Source: Actinoplanes liguriensis
GTDB lineage: Bacteria > Actinomycetota > Actinomycetes > Mycobacteriales > Micromonosporaceae
NCBI GenBank assembly: GCA_000715855.1
Contig: KL571225.1
Span: 148,162 to 160,655, forward strand
DNA length: 12,494 nt
Direction: 5' to 3'
Positions 1 to 6,561 of this stretch are shown one piece after another (the first letter of the stretch is position 1; each line of letters begins with the position of its first letter). Below the pieces are notes generated by a model that saw only the letters and a list, made by a program, of their open reading frames with translations, was not told the origin of the DNA and did no database searches. Both the position numbers and the translations under genes were made by a program.

Positions 1-17
1 ATGTGTATAAGAGACAG
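1..17. other. Tn5 mosaic-end (Nextera adapter) remnant
   Basis: The first 17 bases, ATGTGTATAAGAGACAG, are the 3' 17 bases of the 19-bp Tn5 mosaic end used in tagmentation libraries. The LysR reading frame runs cleanly from base 224 to base 18 and meets this sequence at the contig edge. No IS50 or transposase sequence is present, so this is untrimmed adapter rather than a natural transposon end. Open frames that begin here (peptides starting MCIRDR or MYKRQ) are artefacts. Confidence 0.96.
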
Positions 18-224
18 GTGCAGCAGGGACTCGCCGGCCGGCGTGAGGGTGACCTGGCGGGTGGTGCGCACCAGCAACGGGACGCCGAGCTGCCGCTCCA
101 GCTCCTTGATCGCCCGGGAGAGCGGGGGCTGGGCCATGCCGAGGCGCTCGGCGGCGCGGCCGAAGTGCAGCTCCTCGGCGACGGCGACGAAGTACCGGAG
201 CTGGCGTACCTCCACGTCACTCAT
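18..224 (-). CDS. LysR-family transcriptional regulator, N-terminal fragment
   Basis: The 69 residues visible are the winged helix-turn-helix of a LysR-type regulator. The order is typical of the family: [19 protein letters not shown], then the recognition helix around residues 32-46 ([15 protein letters not shown]), then the wing with [15 protein letters not shown]. The effector-binding domain of about 220 residues is missing because the contig stops at the adapter, so this is an assembly truncation and not a pseudogene. ATG at 222-224 is chosen as start; a GTG three codons later is an alternative, since no clear ribosome binding site precedes the ATG. The gene is divergent from an NmrA-like oxidoreductase gene, the classic layout for a LysR regulator and its target. 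A T-N11-A dyad overlaps the start and suggests autoregulation. The inducer is unknown. Confidence 0.9.
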
Positions 225-237
225 ACCGCCACGGTAT
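223..237. promoter_or_regulatory. Probable LysR-type operator (T-N11-A dyad)
   Basis: ATACCG-CCA-CGGTAT is a perfect 6-bp inverted repeat with a 3-bp spacer. It fits the LysR-family box T-N11-A, with T at 224 and A at 236. It overlaps the start codon of the lysR gene and ends 92 bp before the NmrA-like start, a position suited to autorepression plus control of the divergent gene. Binding is inferred. Confidence 0.6.
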
Positions 238-281
238 CAATCGCGCCCGGATCGGTCCTTCACGCCCGCCGAGCTCAGCGG

Positions 282-300
282 TTGACTGATGAGCAAGTCA
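282..300 (+). promoter_or_regulatory. Possible promoter element and inverted repeat upstream of the NmrA-like gene
   Basis: TTGACT at 282-287 resembles a -35 hexamer. It also lies in an inverted repeat, TGACT (283-287) and AGTCA (296-300) with an 8-bp spacer. A -10 at the right distance is weak (around 305-310, TACCGG), so the promoter assignment is tentative. The repeat could be a second site for the LysR protein or for another regulator. Confidence 0.3.
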
Positions 301-329
301 CTCGTACCGGGAAATTGGGGTTAATCGTC

Positions 330-1208
330 ATGATTGTTGTCACCGCGCCCACCAGCAACATCGGCTCGCAACTGCTCGCCCGTCTGGTCGACGGCGGAGC
401 CGAGGTACGCGTGATCGCCCGGGAACCGAGCCGGATCCGGGCCGAGCTGCGGGAACGCGTCGAGGTCGTGGAGGGCTCGCACGGCGACGCCGAGGTGGTG
501 GACGCCGCGTTCGACGGCGCCGAGTCGGTGTTCTGGCTGGCCCCGCCGAACCCTCGGGCGGACGACCTGCGCAGCGTCTACCTGGACTTTCTGGAGCCGG
601 CGCTGGCCGCACTGGCCAAGCGGGGCGTGGCCCGGGTGGTCGGCGTCTCCGCGCTCGGCCGTGGCACGCCGATGGCCGGGAACGCCGGGCACGTCACGTG
701 CTCGCTGGAGATGGACGACCGGATCGCGGCGAGCGGCGTCGCCTACCGCGCGCTGACCATGCCGTCCTTCATGGACAACATGCTCCGCCAGGCCGGTGCG
801 CTGCGGAACGGGATGTTCTTCTCGCCGCTGCCCGGCGACCTGAAGGTGCCGATGTGCGCCACCCGGGACATCGCCGCGGTGGCCGCGCGCGAACTGCTCG
901 ACGCCTCGTGGACCGGCTTCGAGGAGGTGCCGGTGCTCGGGCCGGAAGACCTGTCGAACGACGACCAGGCGCGGATCCTCACCGAGGTGCTCGGGCGGCC
1001 GGTCCGGTTCCAGCACGTGCCGGTCGACGCGTTCCGGGAGAACCTGCTCGCGAACGGGATGTCCGAATCCGTCGCGCGCGGCATGGTCGAGATGATGCTG
1101 GCCAAGGCGGCCGGCCTGGACAACGCCGAGCCGCGGACGGCGCGCACCACGACACCGACGACGTTCCGCACCTGGTGCGAGGAAGTGCTGGTCCCCGCTC
1201 TGGGCTGA
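330..1208 (+). CDS. NmrA-like NAD(P)-binding protein (atypical short-chain dehydrogenase)
   Basis: The 292-residue protein has a Rossmann fold of the NmrA/atypical SDR type. It opens with beta-strand and dinucleotide loop MIVVTAPTSNIGSQL, where only the last glycine (G12) of the usual TGxTGxxG survives. Then come the second strand with VRVIAREPSR (an arginine there favours NADPH), an acidic turn, and FDGAESVFWLAPP at the end of strand 4. The middle has the family-like VARVVGVSALG segment. The C-terminal half (DIAAVAARELL, then LTEVLGRPVRFQHVP) is typical of NmrA and NAD(P)H azoreductase-like proteins, which are about 280-300 residues long. The family includes quinone or azo reductases and redox-sensing regulators that lack catalysis; the substrate here is unknown. 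ATG at 330 follows a GGGG run (317-320). Longer upstream frames run into the adapter and are not real. The divergent LysR regulator probably controls it. Confidence 0.85.
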   Translation: MIVVTAPTSNIGSQLLARLVDGGAEVRVIAREPSRIRAELRERVEVVEGSHGDAEVVDAAFDGAESVFWLAPPNPRADDLRSVYLDFLEPALAALAKRGVARVVGVSALGRGTPMAGNAGHVTCSLEMDDRIAASGVAYRALTMPSFMDNMLRQAGALRNGMFFSPLPGDLKVPMCATRDIAAVAARELLDASWTGFEEVPVLGPEDLSNDDQARILTEVLGRPVRFQHVPVDAFRENLLANGMSESVARGMVEMMLAKAAGLDNAEPRTARTTTPTTFRTWCEEVLVPALG

Positions 1209-1224
1209 GGCTTCGACGCAAAGA

Positions 1225-1249
1225 CGCCGGGCCCGCTGGGGGCCCGGCG
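1225..1249. terminator. Bidirectional hairpin terminator between convergent genes
   Basis: A perfect 10-bp stem, CGCCGGGCCC paired with GGGCCCGGCG, has a 5-base loop (GCTGG). It lies 16 bp after the NmrA-like stop and 21 bp before the end of the convergent Ig-like gene. The U-tract is weak on both strands (TTT on the minus side), which is common in high-GC actinobacteria. It probably stops transcription from both sides. Confidence 0.8.
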
Positions 1250-1270
1250 CCGATTCTGCTCAGTACGACG

Positions 1271-2677
1271 TCAGCGGTGCCACGTGCGGACCGACGTTGC
1301 GACCGAGTTGCCCGCTCGGTCGTACGCGCGGAGCTGGACCTTGATCGTCTTGCCGTACTTCGAGCTGTTGATCGAGAACGCGTAAGCCGACCGGTAGTCG
1401 GTGGCGATGCGCTTTCCGTTGATCCAGAGCTCGACCCGGGCGACACCGTTCTTGTCGCTCGACTTCGCGCCGACCTTCACGGTGCCCTTGACCTTGGCGC
1501 CGCTCTTCGGACCGGAAGTGATCGCCAGCGTCGGCCGGGTGTTGTCGACCAGGACCGTCGGGTAGACATAGCGGCCCTGGTTGAAGTTGTCCACGACCCA
1601 CCACTTCAGGGACTGCTTGCCGTCCTTGCCGAGCTTGAACTTCCCGACGTACGGCGAAGTGAAGTCGGTGACGGTGTAGCCGCTGACCGGCGTCGCGTAC
1701 TGCACACCGTAGGCGTCACTCAGGCGCAGCGTGGACGTGACGCTGGTGCCGCGCACGAGCGTCCCGTTCGCCGGGGACTGCGAGGCGATCACCGGCGCGT
1801 CGGCGTCGATGATCACCGGAAACGAGGTGGTCGAGCCGTGCCCGTTGCGGTCCCAGGCCTTGACCGTGACCGTGACGGTGCGGCTGGTGCGGCCCCAGTC
1901 GTAGGAGAAGACTTCCGCGCCGGTGCCGACGAGGACGCCGTCGACATACCACTCGGCGCGGTCGACGCCGGACGGGTCGGTGACCGCGCCGAGGTAACCG
2001 GGGCCGCCCGGGACAACCCACTGCGGGTTGACGGACGGACCCCGGTTGTCGACCTCGTAGAAATGGAACGCCGACGTGTCGTTGCCGGCCTTGTCGATCA
2101 CGTGGAGCATGACCGAGGTGCTGACCGGGAAGCCGGAGGTGTCCCAGGTGATCTCCCACGGAGCCGCGGTCGCCTTGGCGATCACCTTGTTCGACTGGGT
2201 CAGCGTCACGGCGGCGACGTCGTCGGGCAGATCGGACGCGGTGATCGTGGTCACGTCGTGCACGAGGCCACCGGCCGGCGAGAACGTGGCCGTCGGCTTC
2301 ACGTAGTCGGTGTGCACCCGGGTCGTGATGTCGGTGTGCACATCCTTCGCGGTGTAGAACTCGACAGTGATGTCGGCGTCGGTGTCGTCGGGGACCCCGA
2401 AGAGGTTCGCCATGAGACCGGTGGCACGCACGTTGACGGCGGAGGTCGAGTAGGCGTTCCCTCCGTTTACCAGGGTCCGGAGGACAACGACGTCGTCGCC
2501 GAAGGTGGGCCTGAAGTAGACGGCGCGGCCCAGGGGCTGCCCGTCGGTGAGCCCGGTCGCGAGGGTGACCGGGGTGGTGTCGTCGGCCAGGGCCGGTGCG
2601 CCACCCATGAGAATCAAGGAACTGGACAGTGCCGCGATCGCGGCTGTGCGAAGCGTCTTCAACGCCGCATCCCCCAT
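1271..2677 (-). CDS. Secreted protein with bacterial Ig-like domains
   Basis: This 468-residue protein has a Sec signal peptide: basic start, hydrophobic stretch AAIAALSSSLILMGG, and an AxA cleavage site (APALA, residues 27-31, before DD). The mature part is a chain of beta-sandwich repeats resembling bacterial Ig-like domains. Typical elements recur: 'D(K/R)AGN' turns (IDKAGND, YDRAGNS), a WYVDG(V)LVG strand, VTVTVKAWDRNG, and a C-terminal module from about residue 385 (LAITSGPKSGAKVKGTVKV...RVELWINGKRI...IKVQLRAYDRAGNS). No catalytic domain, sortase signal or transmembrane anchor is visible, so it is probably released or loosely wall-associated. A binding or scaffold role is only inferred. 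ATG at 2677 gives a complete signal peptide, although the best Shine-Dalgarno (AGGAGG, 2704-2709) is 26 bp upstream and instead serves a possible leader ORF. It lies downstream of the transporter gene but is separated by repeats, so it may have its own promoter. Confidence 0.8.
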   Translation of the reverse strand: MGDAALKTLRTAAIAALSSSLILMGGAPALADDTTPVTLATGLTDGQPLGRAVYFRPTFGDDVVVLRTLVNGGNAYSTSAVNVRATGLMANLFGVPDDTDADITVEFYTAKDVHTDITTRVHTDYVKPTATFSPAGGLVHDVTTITASDLPDDVAAVTLTQSNKVIAKATAAPWEITWDTSGFPVSTSVMLHVIDKAGNDTSAFHFYEVDNRGPSVNPQWVVPGGPGYLGAVTDPSGVDRAEWYVDGVLVGTGAEVFSYDWGRTSRTVTVTVKAWDRNGHGSTTSFPVIIDADAPVIASQSPANGTLVRGTSVTSTLRLSDAYGVQYATPVSGYTVTDFTSPYVGKFKLGKDGKQSLKWWVVDNFNQGRYVYPTVLVDNTRPTLAITSGPKSGAKVKGTVKVGAKSSDKNGVARVELWINGKRIATDYRSAYAFSINSSKYGKTIKVQLRAYDRAGNSVATSVRTWHR

Positions 2678-2697
2678 TGTGGATTCAACGGCGTCAC
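2659..2697 (-). other. Possible leader peptide ORF overlapping the Ig-like gene start
   Basis: A perfect AGGAGG (2704-2709) sits 6 bases before a GTG (2695-2697). This opens a 12-codon frame, VTPLNPQWGMRR, that ends at TGA 2659-2661, inside the Ig-like gene in another frame. The downstream ATG at 2677 has no good ribosome binding site of its own, so translational coupling is possible. It could equally be chance. Confidence 0.2.
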
Positions 2698-2733
2698 CGT
2701 ACGCCTCCTGATCAAGGCGAGTCGATCAGCTTT

Positions 2734-2841
2734 TCAGGCGGTCGCCGCGCGGCGCTCCGCGGAGGCTTTTCAGGTGGTCGCGGCGCGGGACTTCGCGGAA
2801 GCTCTTCAGGTGGCTGCCGCGCGGGCTTCGGCCGAGGCTGC
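2734..2841. repeat. Three-unit 36-bp direct tandem repeat at the 3' end of the transporter gene
   Basis: Units are 2734-2769, 2770-2805 and 2806-2841. Counted by eye, units 1 and 2 agree at 29 of 36 positions, units 1 and 3 at 26, and units 2 and 3 at 25. Read on the minus strand, unit 3 encodes the last 11 transporter residues plus its TGA. Units 2 and 1 repeat the same pattern (roughly xASAxxRAAT followed by TGA) beyond the stop. All three TGA codons are in one register, 36 bp apart. Unit 1 contains a 12-bp palindrome, CGCCGCGCGGCG (2743-2754). There are no spacers, so this is not a CRISPR array. Confidence 0.85.
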
Positions 2842-4105
2842 CCACTCCGCGTCGGCGGCCTGCTTGAGGGCCAGTCCGTGCTCCCCGTCGTAGCGGACGA
2901 ATCGGGGCAGCGCCGCGGCCAGCGCGACACTGCCGGCCACGCAGAGCGCGCCACCGACCCAGATCGACCCGCCGATGCCCAGCGAGGTGCGGGCCATCAG
3001 GCCGGATCGGAGCTGACCCAGCAGGGGACCGGTGGTGTACGACAGCATCTCGATCCCGGCGAGCCGTCCGCGCAGGTGATCGGGGATCGTCTGGTTCCAG
3101 ATGATCATGCGGAACAGGCCGGAGACCATGTCCGCCGCGCCCGCGAAGGCCAGGCAGAACAGGGTCAGCCAGAGCATGTGGGACAGGCCGACGCCGACGA
3201 TGCCGACACCCCAGAAGGCGGCCGCGATGACCACCATCAGGCCGTGCCGGTGCACCCGTTCGGTCCAGCCCGAGCCGACCGTGGCCAGCATCGACCCGAC
3301 CGCCGGCGCGGCGTAGAGCAGGCCGAGCACCTCGGGGCCGCCGAGCCGGTCGGCCAGGAACGGGTAGAGCGCCGACGGCATGCCGAAGAACATCGCGTTG
3401 ATGTCGACCAGGTACGTGCCGAGCAGCTCGGGCCGCGACTTCGCATACTTCAGGCCGGTGACCACGCTGCTCAGCGACGGCCGGTCGGCGGCCGGGGGCG
3501 GTGGCACGGCCTTGACCATGGTCAGCAGGATCAGCGAGACCGCGAACGTGAGCAGGTCGAACGTGTAGACCCAGGCCAGATCGAGCGTGGCGATCAGGAT
3601 GCCGGCCAGGGACGGGCCGATCAGCTGGGAGAACTGCATGCTCAGCGACTTCAGCGCCATCGCGGCCGGCAGCTCGTCCGGTTTCACCAGCCGGGGCAGC
3701 ATCGCGCCCATGGCCGGCTGTTGCAGGCCGGCGAACGCGGCGGTGAGGAACGCGCAGACGTAGAGCAGCCACAGGTGCGGCTCGTCGGAGACAGTTGATC
3801 AGGAGCAGCCCGCAGATCAGGGCGAGCGCGGCCTCGCTGCCCCGGACCAGCAGCCGCCGGTCCACGAAGTCGGCGAGCGCGCCACCGACGAACGCCATGA
3901 TCAGGATCGGGGCCAGCTCGCAGACGCCGATCAGGCCGACCATCAGTGGGTCGTCGGTCAGCTTCGCCACCTGGTACGGAATGGTGACGTAACTGATGAA
4001 CGACCCGAAACTGGTCACCGCGCCGCTGAGGAAGACGAGCCGGAAATCCCGGGAGGTGCGTAACGGGGTGAGATCCACGCTCAGTCGGCGTCTGCGGTCA
4101 GCCAT
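2806..4105 (-). pseudogene. MFS efflux transporter, broken by a single-base frameshift
   Basis: The gene encodes a 12-helix major facilitator of the MFS_3/enterobactin-exporter-like group (drug or siderophore efflux; substrate unknown). Codons 1-104 read MADRRRRLSVDLTPLRTS... with motif A near residues 74-84 (GGALADFVDRR) and stop making sense after LLLIN. From there the transporter continues in the next frame: VSDEPHLWLLYVCAFLTAAF, GLQQPAMGAMLPRL, and so on through KSLSMQFSQLIGP to the stop at 2806-2808. Skipping one base around 3793 restores a 432-residue protein of normal family length. The unshifted frame stays open to 2726 and would give a 459-residue chimera. A sequencing or assembly error and a true mutation cannot be told apart here. 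It follows the NUDIX gene by 25 bp, so it is probably cotranscribed with it. Its last codons form part of a 36-bp tandem repeat. Confidence 0.8.
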
Positions 4106-4130
4106 GATGGGGCCATCCTGCCGAACCGCG

Positions 4131-4619
4131 TTACTTCATGACCAGGCGCCCGCTTGTGTTGAAGATCTCCAGGTCGGCCAGCGCCTCGTCGAGCACGAAC
4201 GACTTCGGGCCGGGCAGCGCGTCCAGCGGGAACCAGCCGGCGTCGACACTCTCGTCGGTCTGCCGGAGCAGCTCGCCCTCCCAGGAGTGCACCACGAACG
4301 ACATCAGCACCTGCTGGTACGTGTGGCCGTAGTCGTTGGTGTACGTGTAGGCGGTGTAGAACGCGTACGGCGTCAGCGAGGTCGCCTTGAGCCCGGTCTC
4401 CTCCCAGAGCTCGCGGACCGCGCACTCCTCCATGCTCTCGCCGAGCTCCATCGCCCCGGCCGGGATCGCCCAGCGGTGATTGTCCGAGCGCTGGATCAGC
4501 AGCAGCCGGCCCTGCTCGTCGAAGACCACGGCGCGCGCGCCGACGAAGAAGATCGTGTCGGTGTCGCCGACACTCGCGCGCACCTTGCCCAGGTACGACT
4601 CAGCCCATGTCAATGCCAC
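4131..4619 (-). CDS. NUDIX hydrolase
   Basis: This 162-residue protein contains a complete NUDIX box, GX5EX7REUXEEXGU, at residues 55-77 (G55, E61, R69-E70, E73-E74, G76). The glutamates bind the metal used to cleave nucleoside diphosphate-X substrates. The fold is standard: an N-terminal strand with ARAVVFDEQGRLLLIQR, the box after WAIPAG, and a C-terminal WFPLDALPG helix region. The substrate cannot be read from the box; oxidised nucleotides, sugar nucleotides or cofactors are all possible. The start is GTG at 4617-4619. No Shine-Dalgarno precedes it, but TAGTCT lies exactly six bases upstream, as expected for a leaderless mRNA. It begins 13 bp after the Ku stop on the same strand and precedes the transporter by 25 bp, so it may be both read through from Ku and transcribed separately. 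A nucleotide-pool role linked to end joining is speculative. Confidence 0.9.
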   Translation of the reverse strand: MALTWAESYLGKVRASVGDTDTIFFVGARAVVFDEQGRLLLIQRSDNHRWAIPAGAMELGESMEECAVRELWEETGLKATSLTPYAFYTAYTYTNDYGHTYQQVLMSFVVHSWEGELLRQTDESVDAGWFPLDALPGPKSFVLDEALADLEIFNTSGRLVMK

Positions 4620-4625
4620 GGGTGA

Positions 4626-4631
4626 AGACTA
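4626..4631 (-). promoter_or_regulatory. Candidate -10 element for leaderless NUDIX mRNA
   Basis: TAGTCT fits TANNNT and ends six bases before the GTG start, which puts the start codon at +1. It lies immediately after the Ku stop codon. No convincing -35 was seen. Confidence 0.35.
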
Positions 4632-4632
4632 C

Positions 4633-5529
4633 TTACGCCGACTTCTTGGCGGCCTTCGCAGCGCGTGGCGTGGCCTTTTTTGCCGGGGTGGCCTTCTTCA
4701 CGGCTTTCTTTGCCGCCTTCTTGGCCGGTGGCGCCTCGGCGGCGGCCTCACCGCGCGCCTTCTTGGCCCGCTCGACCGACGCCTTCAGTGCCGCCATCAG
4801 GTCGATCGCGGCCGGCGCCGCCTCCTCGGCCTCCTCCGGCTGGACCACCTCACGCCCCTCCACCTTGGCGTCGATGACCTCCTGCAGCGCCGCCCGGTAG
4901 TTGTCGGTGAACTCGTCGGGCTGGAAGTCGGCGGCCATCGAGTCGATCAGCGAGCTCGCCATCGCCAGCTCGGCCGGCCGGGTCTCGATGTCGTCGTCGA
5001 GGAAGCCGAACTCGGGGGTGCGCACCTCGTCGGGCCAGAGCATGGTGTTGAGCACCAGCACGTCGTCCCGCACGCGCAGGGTGGCGAGCTGTTCCCGCTG
5101 CCGGAGCGCGATCTTGACGATGGCCACCCGGTCGGCGTCCCGCAGGGCGTCGCGCAGCAGCACGTACGGCTTGGTCGCCTGCCCGTCCGGCTCCAGGTAG
5201 TACGCCTTGGCGAACAGGATCGGGTCGATCTGCTCGGCCGGCACGAATTCCAGCACGTCAATGGCGCGGGACGTGCTCAACGGGAGATCGGCGAAATCCT
5301 CGTCCGTCAAGATCACCATTTCCCCGCCGCCGATGTCGTAACCCTTGGCGATGTCGTCGAAACTGACCACCTCGCCGTCGACCGAGCAGGTGCGCTGGTA
5401 CTTGATCCGTCCCCCGTCGGTGCGATGGACCTGGTGGAAGCGGATGTCCTTCTCCTCCGTGGCGGAGAAGAGGCGTACCGCGATCGACACCAGACCGAAC
5501 GAGACCGCACCTTTCCAGATCGCTCGCAT
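4633..5529 (-). CDS. ku: Ku, DNA double-strand-end-binding protein of bacterial NHEJ
   Basis: Bacterial Ku forms a homodimeric ring that threads onto double-strand ends and recruits LigD. The 298-residue protein begins with the family signature MRAIWKGAVSFGLVSIAVRL. It continues with FHQVHRTDGGRIKYQR, GYDIGGGEMVILTDEDF, IDVLEFVPAEQIDPI, and YYLEPDGQATKPYVLLRDAL, all core beta-barrel elements. The last 43 residues (about 256-298) are a low-complexity Lys/Ala/Pro tail with 13 lysines, resembling histone H1; such tails in other bacterial Kus add DNA binding. An in-frame ATG four codons upstream (5541) exists, but GGAG at 5536-5539, six bases before the 5529 ATG, supports the shorter start. It is divergent from the ligD-type ligase/polymerase genes across a 93-bp intergenic region, and a NUDIX gene follows 13 bp downstream. 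No SOS box was recognised. Confidence 0.95.
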   Translation of the reverse strand: MRAIWKGAVSFGLVSIAVRLFSATEEKDIRFHQVHRTDGGRIKYQRTCSVDGEVVSFDDIAKGYDIGGGEMVILTDEDFADLPLSTSRAIDVLEFVPAEQIDPILFAKAYYLEPDGQATKPYVLLRDALRDADRVAIVKIALRQREQLATLRVRDDVLVLNTMLWPDEVRTPEFGFLDDDIETRPAELAMASSLIDSMAADFQPDEFTDNYRAALQEVIDAKVEGREVVQPEEAEEAAPAAIDLMAALKASVERAKKARGEAAAEAPPAKKAAKKAVKKATPAKKATPRAAKAAKKSA

Positions 5530-5610
5530 GATCAACTCCAAAGACCGGCTTCACGGCACCTGATCAGGATGGCATTACTGAGACGCCTGCGTAAGGTGAA
5601 TGCTTTTGCC

Positions 5611-5616
5611 TATGGT
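5611..5616 (+). promoter_or_regulatory. Candidate -10 element for leaderless ligase mRNA
   Basis: TATGGT ends six bases before the GTG at 5623, placing that codon at +1. No Shine-Dalgarno is seen before this GTG, which agrees with a leaderless transcript. The -35 region is unremarkable. The 5530-5622 gap also has a 10-bp palindrome, CCTGATCAGG (5559-5568), of unknown role. Confidence 0.4.
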
Positions 5617-5622
5617 GATCGG

Positions 5623-6561
5623 GTGACGGGATCGCCGCTGTCCCCGATGCTCGCGACCGCGGGCGACCTCCCCATGGGCTCTGACTGGAGCTACGAGTTC
5701 AAGTGGGACGGCGTTCGCGTTCTCGCGCTGTTCAGCGGCGGCCCCCCGGAGTTGTTCGCGCGGTCGGGCGCGGTGGTCACCGCGGCGTACCCGGAGATCG
5801 CCGATCTACACCTGCCCGAGGGGACCCTGCTCGACGGCGAGATGGTCTGCTTCGACGCGGACGGGCGGCCCTCGTTCACGGCCCTCGCGGAGCGGATGCA
5901 CGTGCGGGAGAAGAGCCGCGCCGCCCGGCTCGCCGTGACCCTCCCCGCCACCTACCTGATCTTCGACCTGCTCTATCTCGACGGCATCGACTACACCGGC
6001 CTGCCCTATCTGGCCCGTCGCGAGCGCCTGGAGGAGCTGGGCCTGGGCGGGCCGCGCTGGATGGTGCCGCCGTCGTTCGGGGACGGCGCGGCGACCGCGG
6101 CCGCCGCCCGGGAGAACCGCCTCGAGGGTGTGATGGCCAAGCGCTCCGACTCGGTCTACCTGCCCGGGAGCCGCTCGTCCGACTGGATCAAGGTCAAGTT
6201 CGACCGGACCGGTGACTACGTGATCGGCGGCTGGCGGCCCGGCGTCCGCAAGCTGGGCGGGATGCTGATCGGCGTGCCGACCCCCGACGGCCTCGCCTTC
6301 CGTGGCCGGGTCGGCGGCGGCATCGGCGCGGCCGCCGAGAGGGAACTGCTCTCGCGGCTGACCCCGCTCGCCACCCCGGACTCGCCGTTCGCTCCCGGCG
6401 CGGTGCCCCGCGAGGATGCCAAAGGCGCTCATTGGGTACGACCTGAGCTCGTGGCCGAGATTCGATACGGCAACCAGACGCCCGACCGCCGGCTCCGCTT
6501 CCCGCGGTTCCTGCGGTTGCGTGACGACAAGAAGCCGGAAGAGTGCTCCGACGATGCCTGA
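5623..6561 (+). CDS. ligD: LigD-type ATP-dependent DNA ligase (stand-alone ligase domain)
   Basis: The 312-residue protein seals nicks and double-strand ends in NHEJ, using ATP through a lysine-AMP intermediate. Motif I is EFKWDGVR at 25-32, with K27 the nucleotidyl lysine. Later come GTLLDGEMVCFD, motif III-like TYLIFDLLYLDG, motif IV EGVMAKR, and motif V DWIKVKF. The C-terminal OB-fold has GDYVIGGWRPG, FRGRVGGGIG and a DAKGAHWVRPELVAEIRY segment matching the end of Mycobacterium LigD. No polymerase or phosphoesterase domain is fused. GTG at 5623 is chosen because homology starts at once (SPMLAT) and a TANNNT box is correctly placed; ATG at 5569 would add 18 residues without homology. Its stop overlaps the polymerase gene by 8 bp (ATGCCTGA), so the two are cotranslated. 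Ku is divergent just upstream. The symbol reflects the domain family, not a full-length LigD. Confidence 0.92.
   Translation: MTGSPLSPMLATAGDLPMGSDWSYEFKWDGVRVLALFSGGPPELFARSGAVVTAAYPEIADLHLPEGTLLDGEMVCFDADGRPSFTALAERMHVREKSRAARLAVTLPATYLIFDLLYLDGIDYTGLPYLARRERLEELGLGGPRWMVPPSFGDGAATAAAARENRLEGVMAKRSDSVYLPGSRSSDWIKVKFDRTGDYVIGGWRPGVRKLGGMLIGVPTPDGLAFRGRVGGGIGAAAERELLSRLTPLATPDSPFAPGAVPREDAKGAHWVRPELVAEIRYGNQTPDRRLRFPRFLRLRDDKKPEECSDDA

Noticed and set aside
1..285. Open frames starting at bases 1 and 3 (MCIRDR..., MYKRQ...)
   Set aside because: They begin in the sequencing adapter and run antisense to the LysR gene; only the part from 330 in the second frame is real.
2734..2841. CRISPR array, because the repeat period is 36 bp
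   Set aside because: Units are contiguous with no spacers, are diverged from each other, and lie on a gene end.
698..2893. 731-codon plus-strand open frame
   Set aside because: It is antisense to the Ig-like gene and overlaps the NmrA-like gene in another frame, with low-complexity Arg/Gly/Asp-rich composition; it is a GC-bias shadow.
4636..4764. Simple repeats of GCCTTCTTGGC type on the plus strand
   Set aside because: They are explained by Ala-Lys-Lys codon repetition in the Ku tail.
5559..5568. CCTGATCAGG palindrome in the Ku/ligase intergenic region as an operator
   Set aside because: Short, common base composition, and no regulator gene or second copy in the window supports it.
4480..5622. 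Long N-terminal extension of the ligase frame
   Set aside because: It is antisense to Ku and the NUDIX gene and has no ligase-family similarity; homology begins right after GTG 5623.
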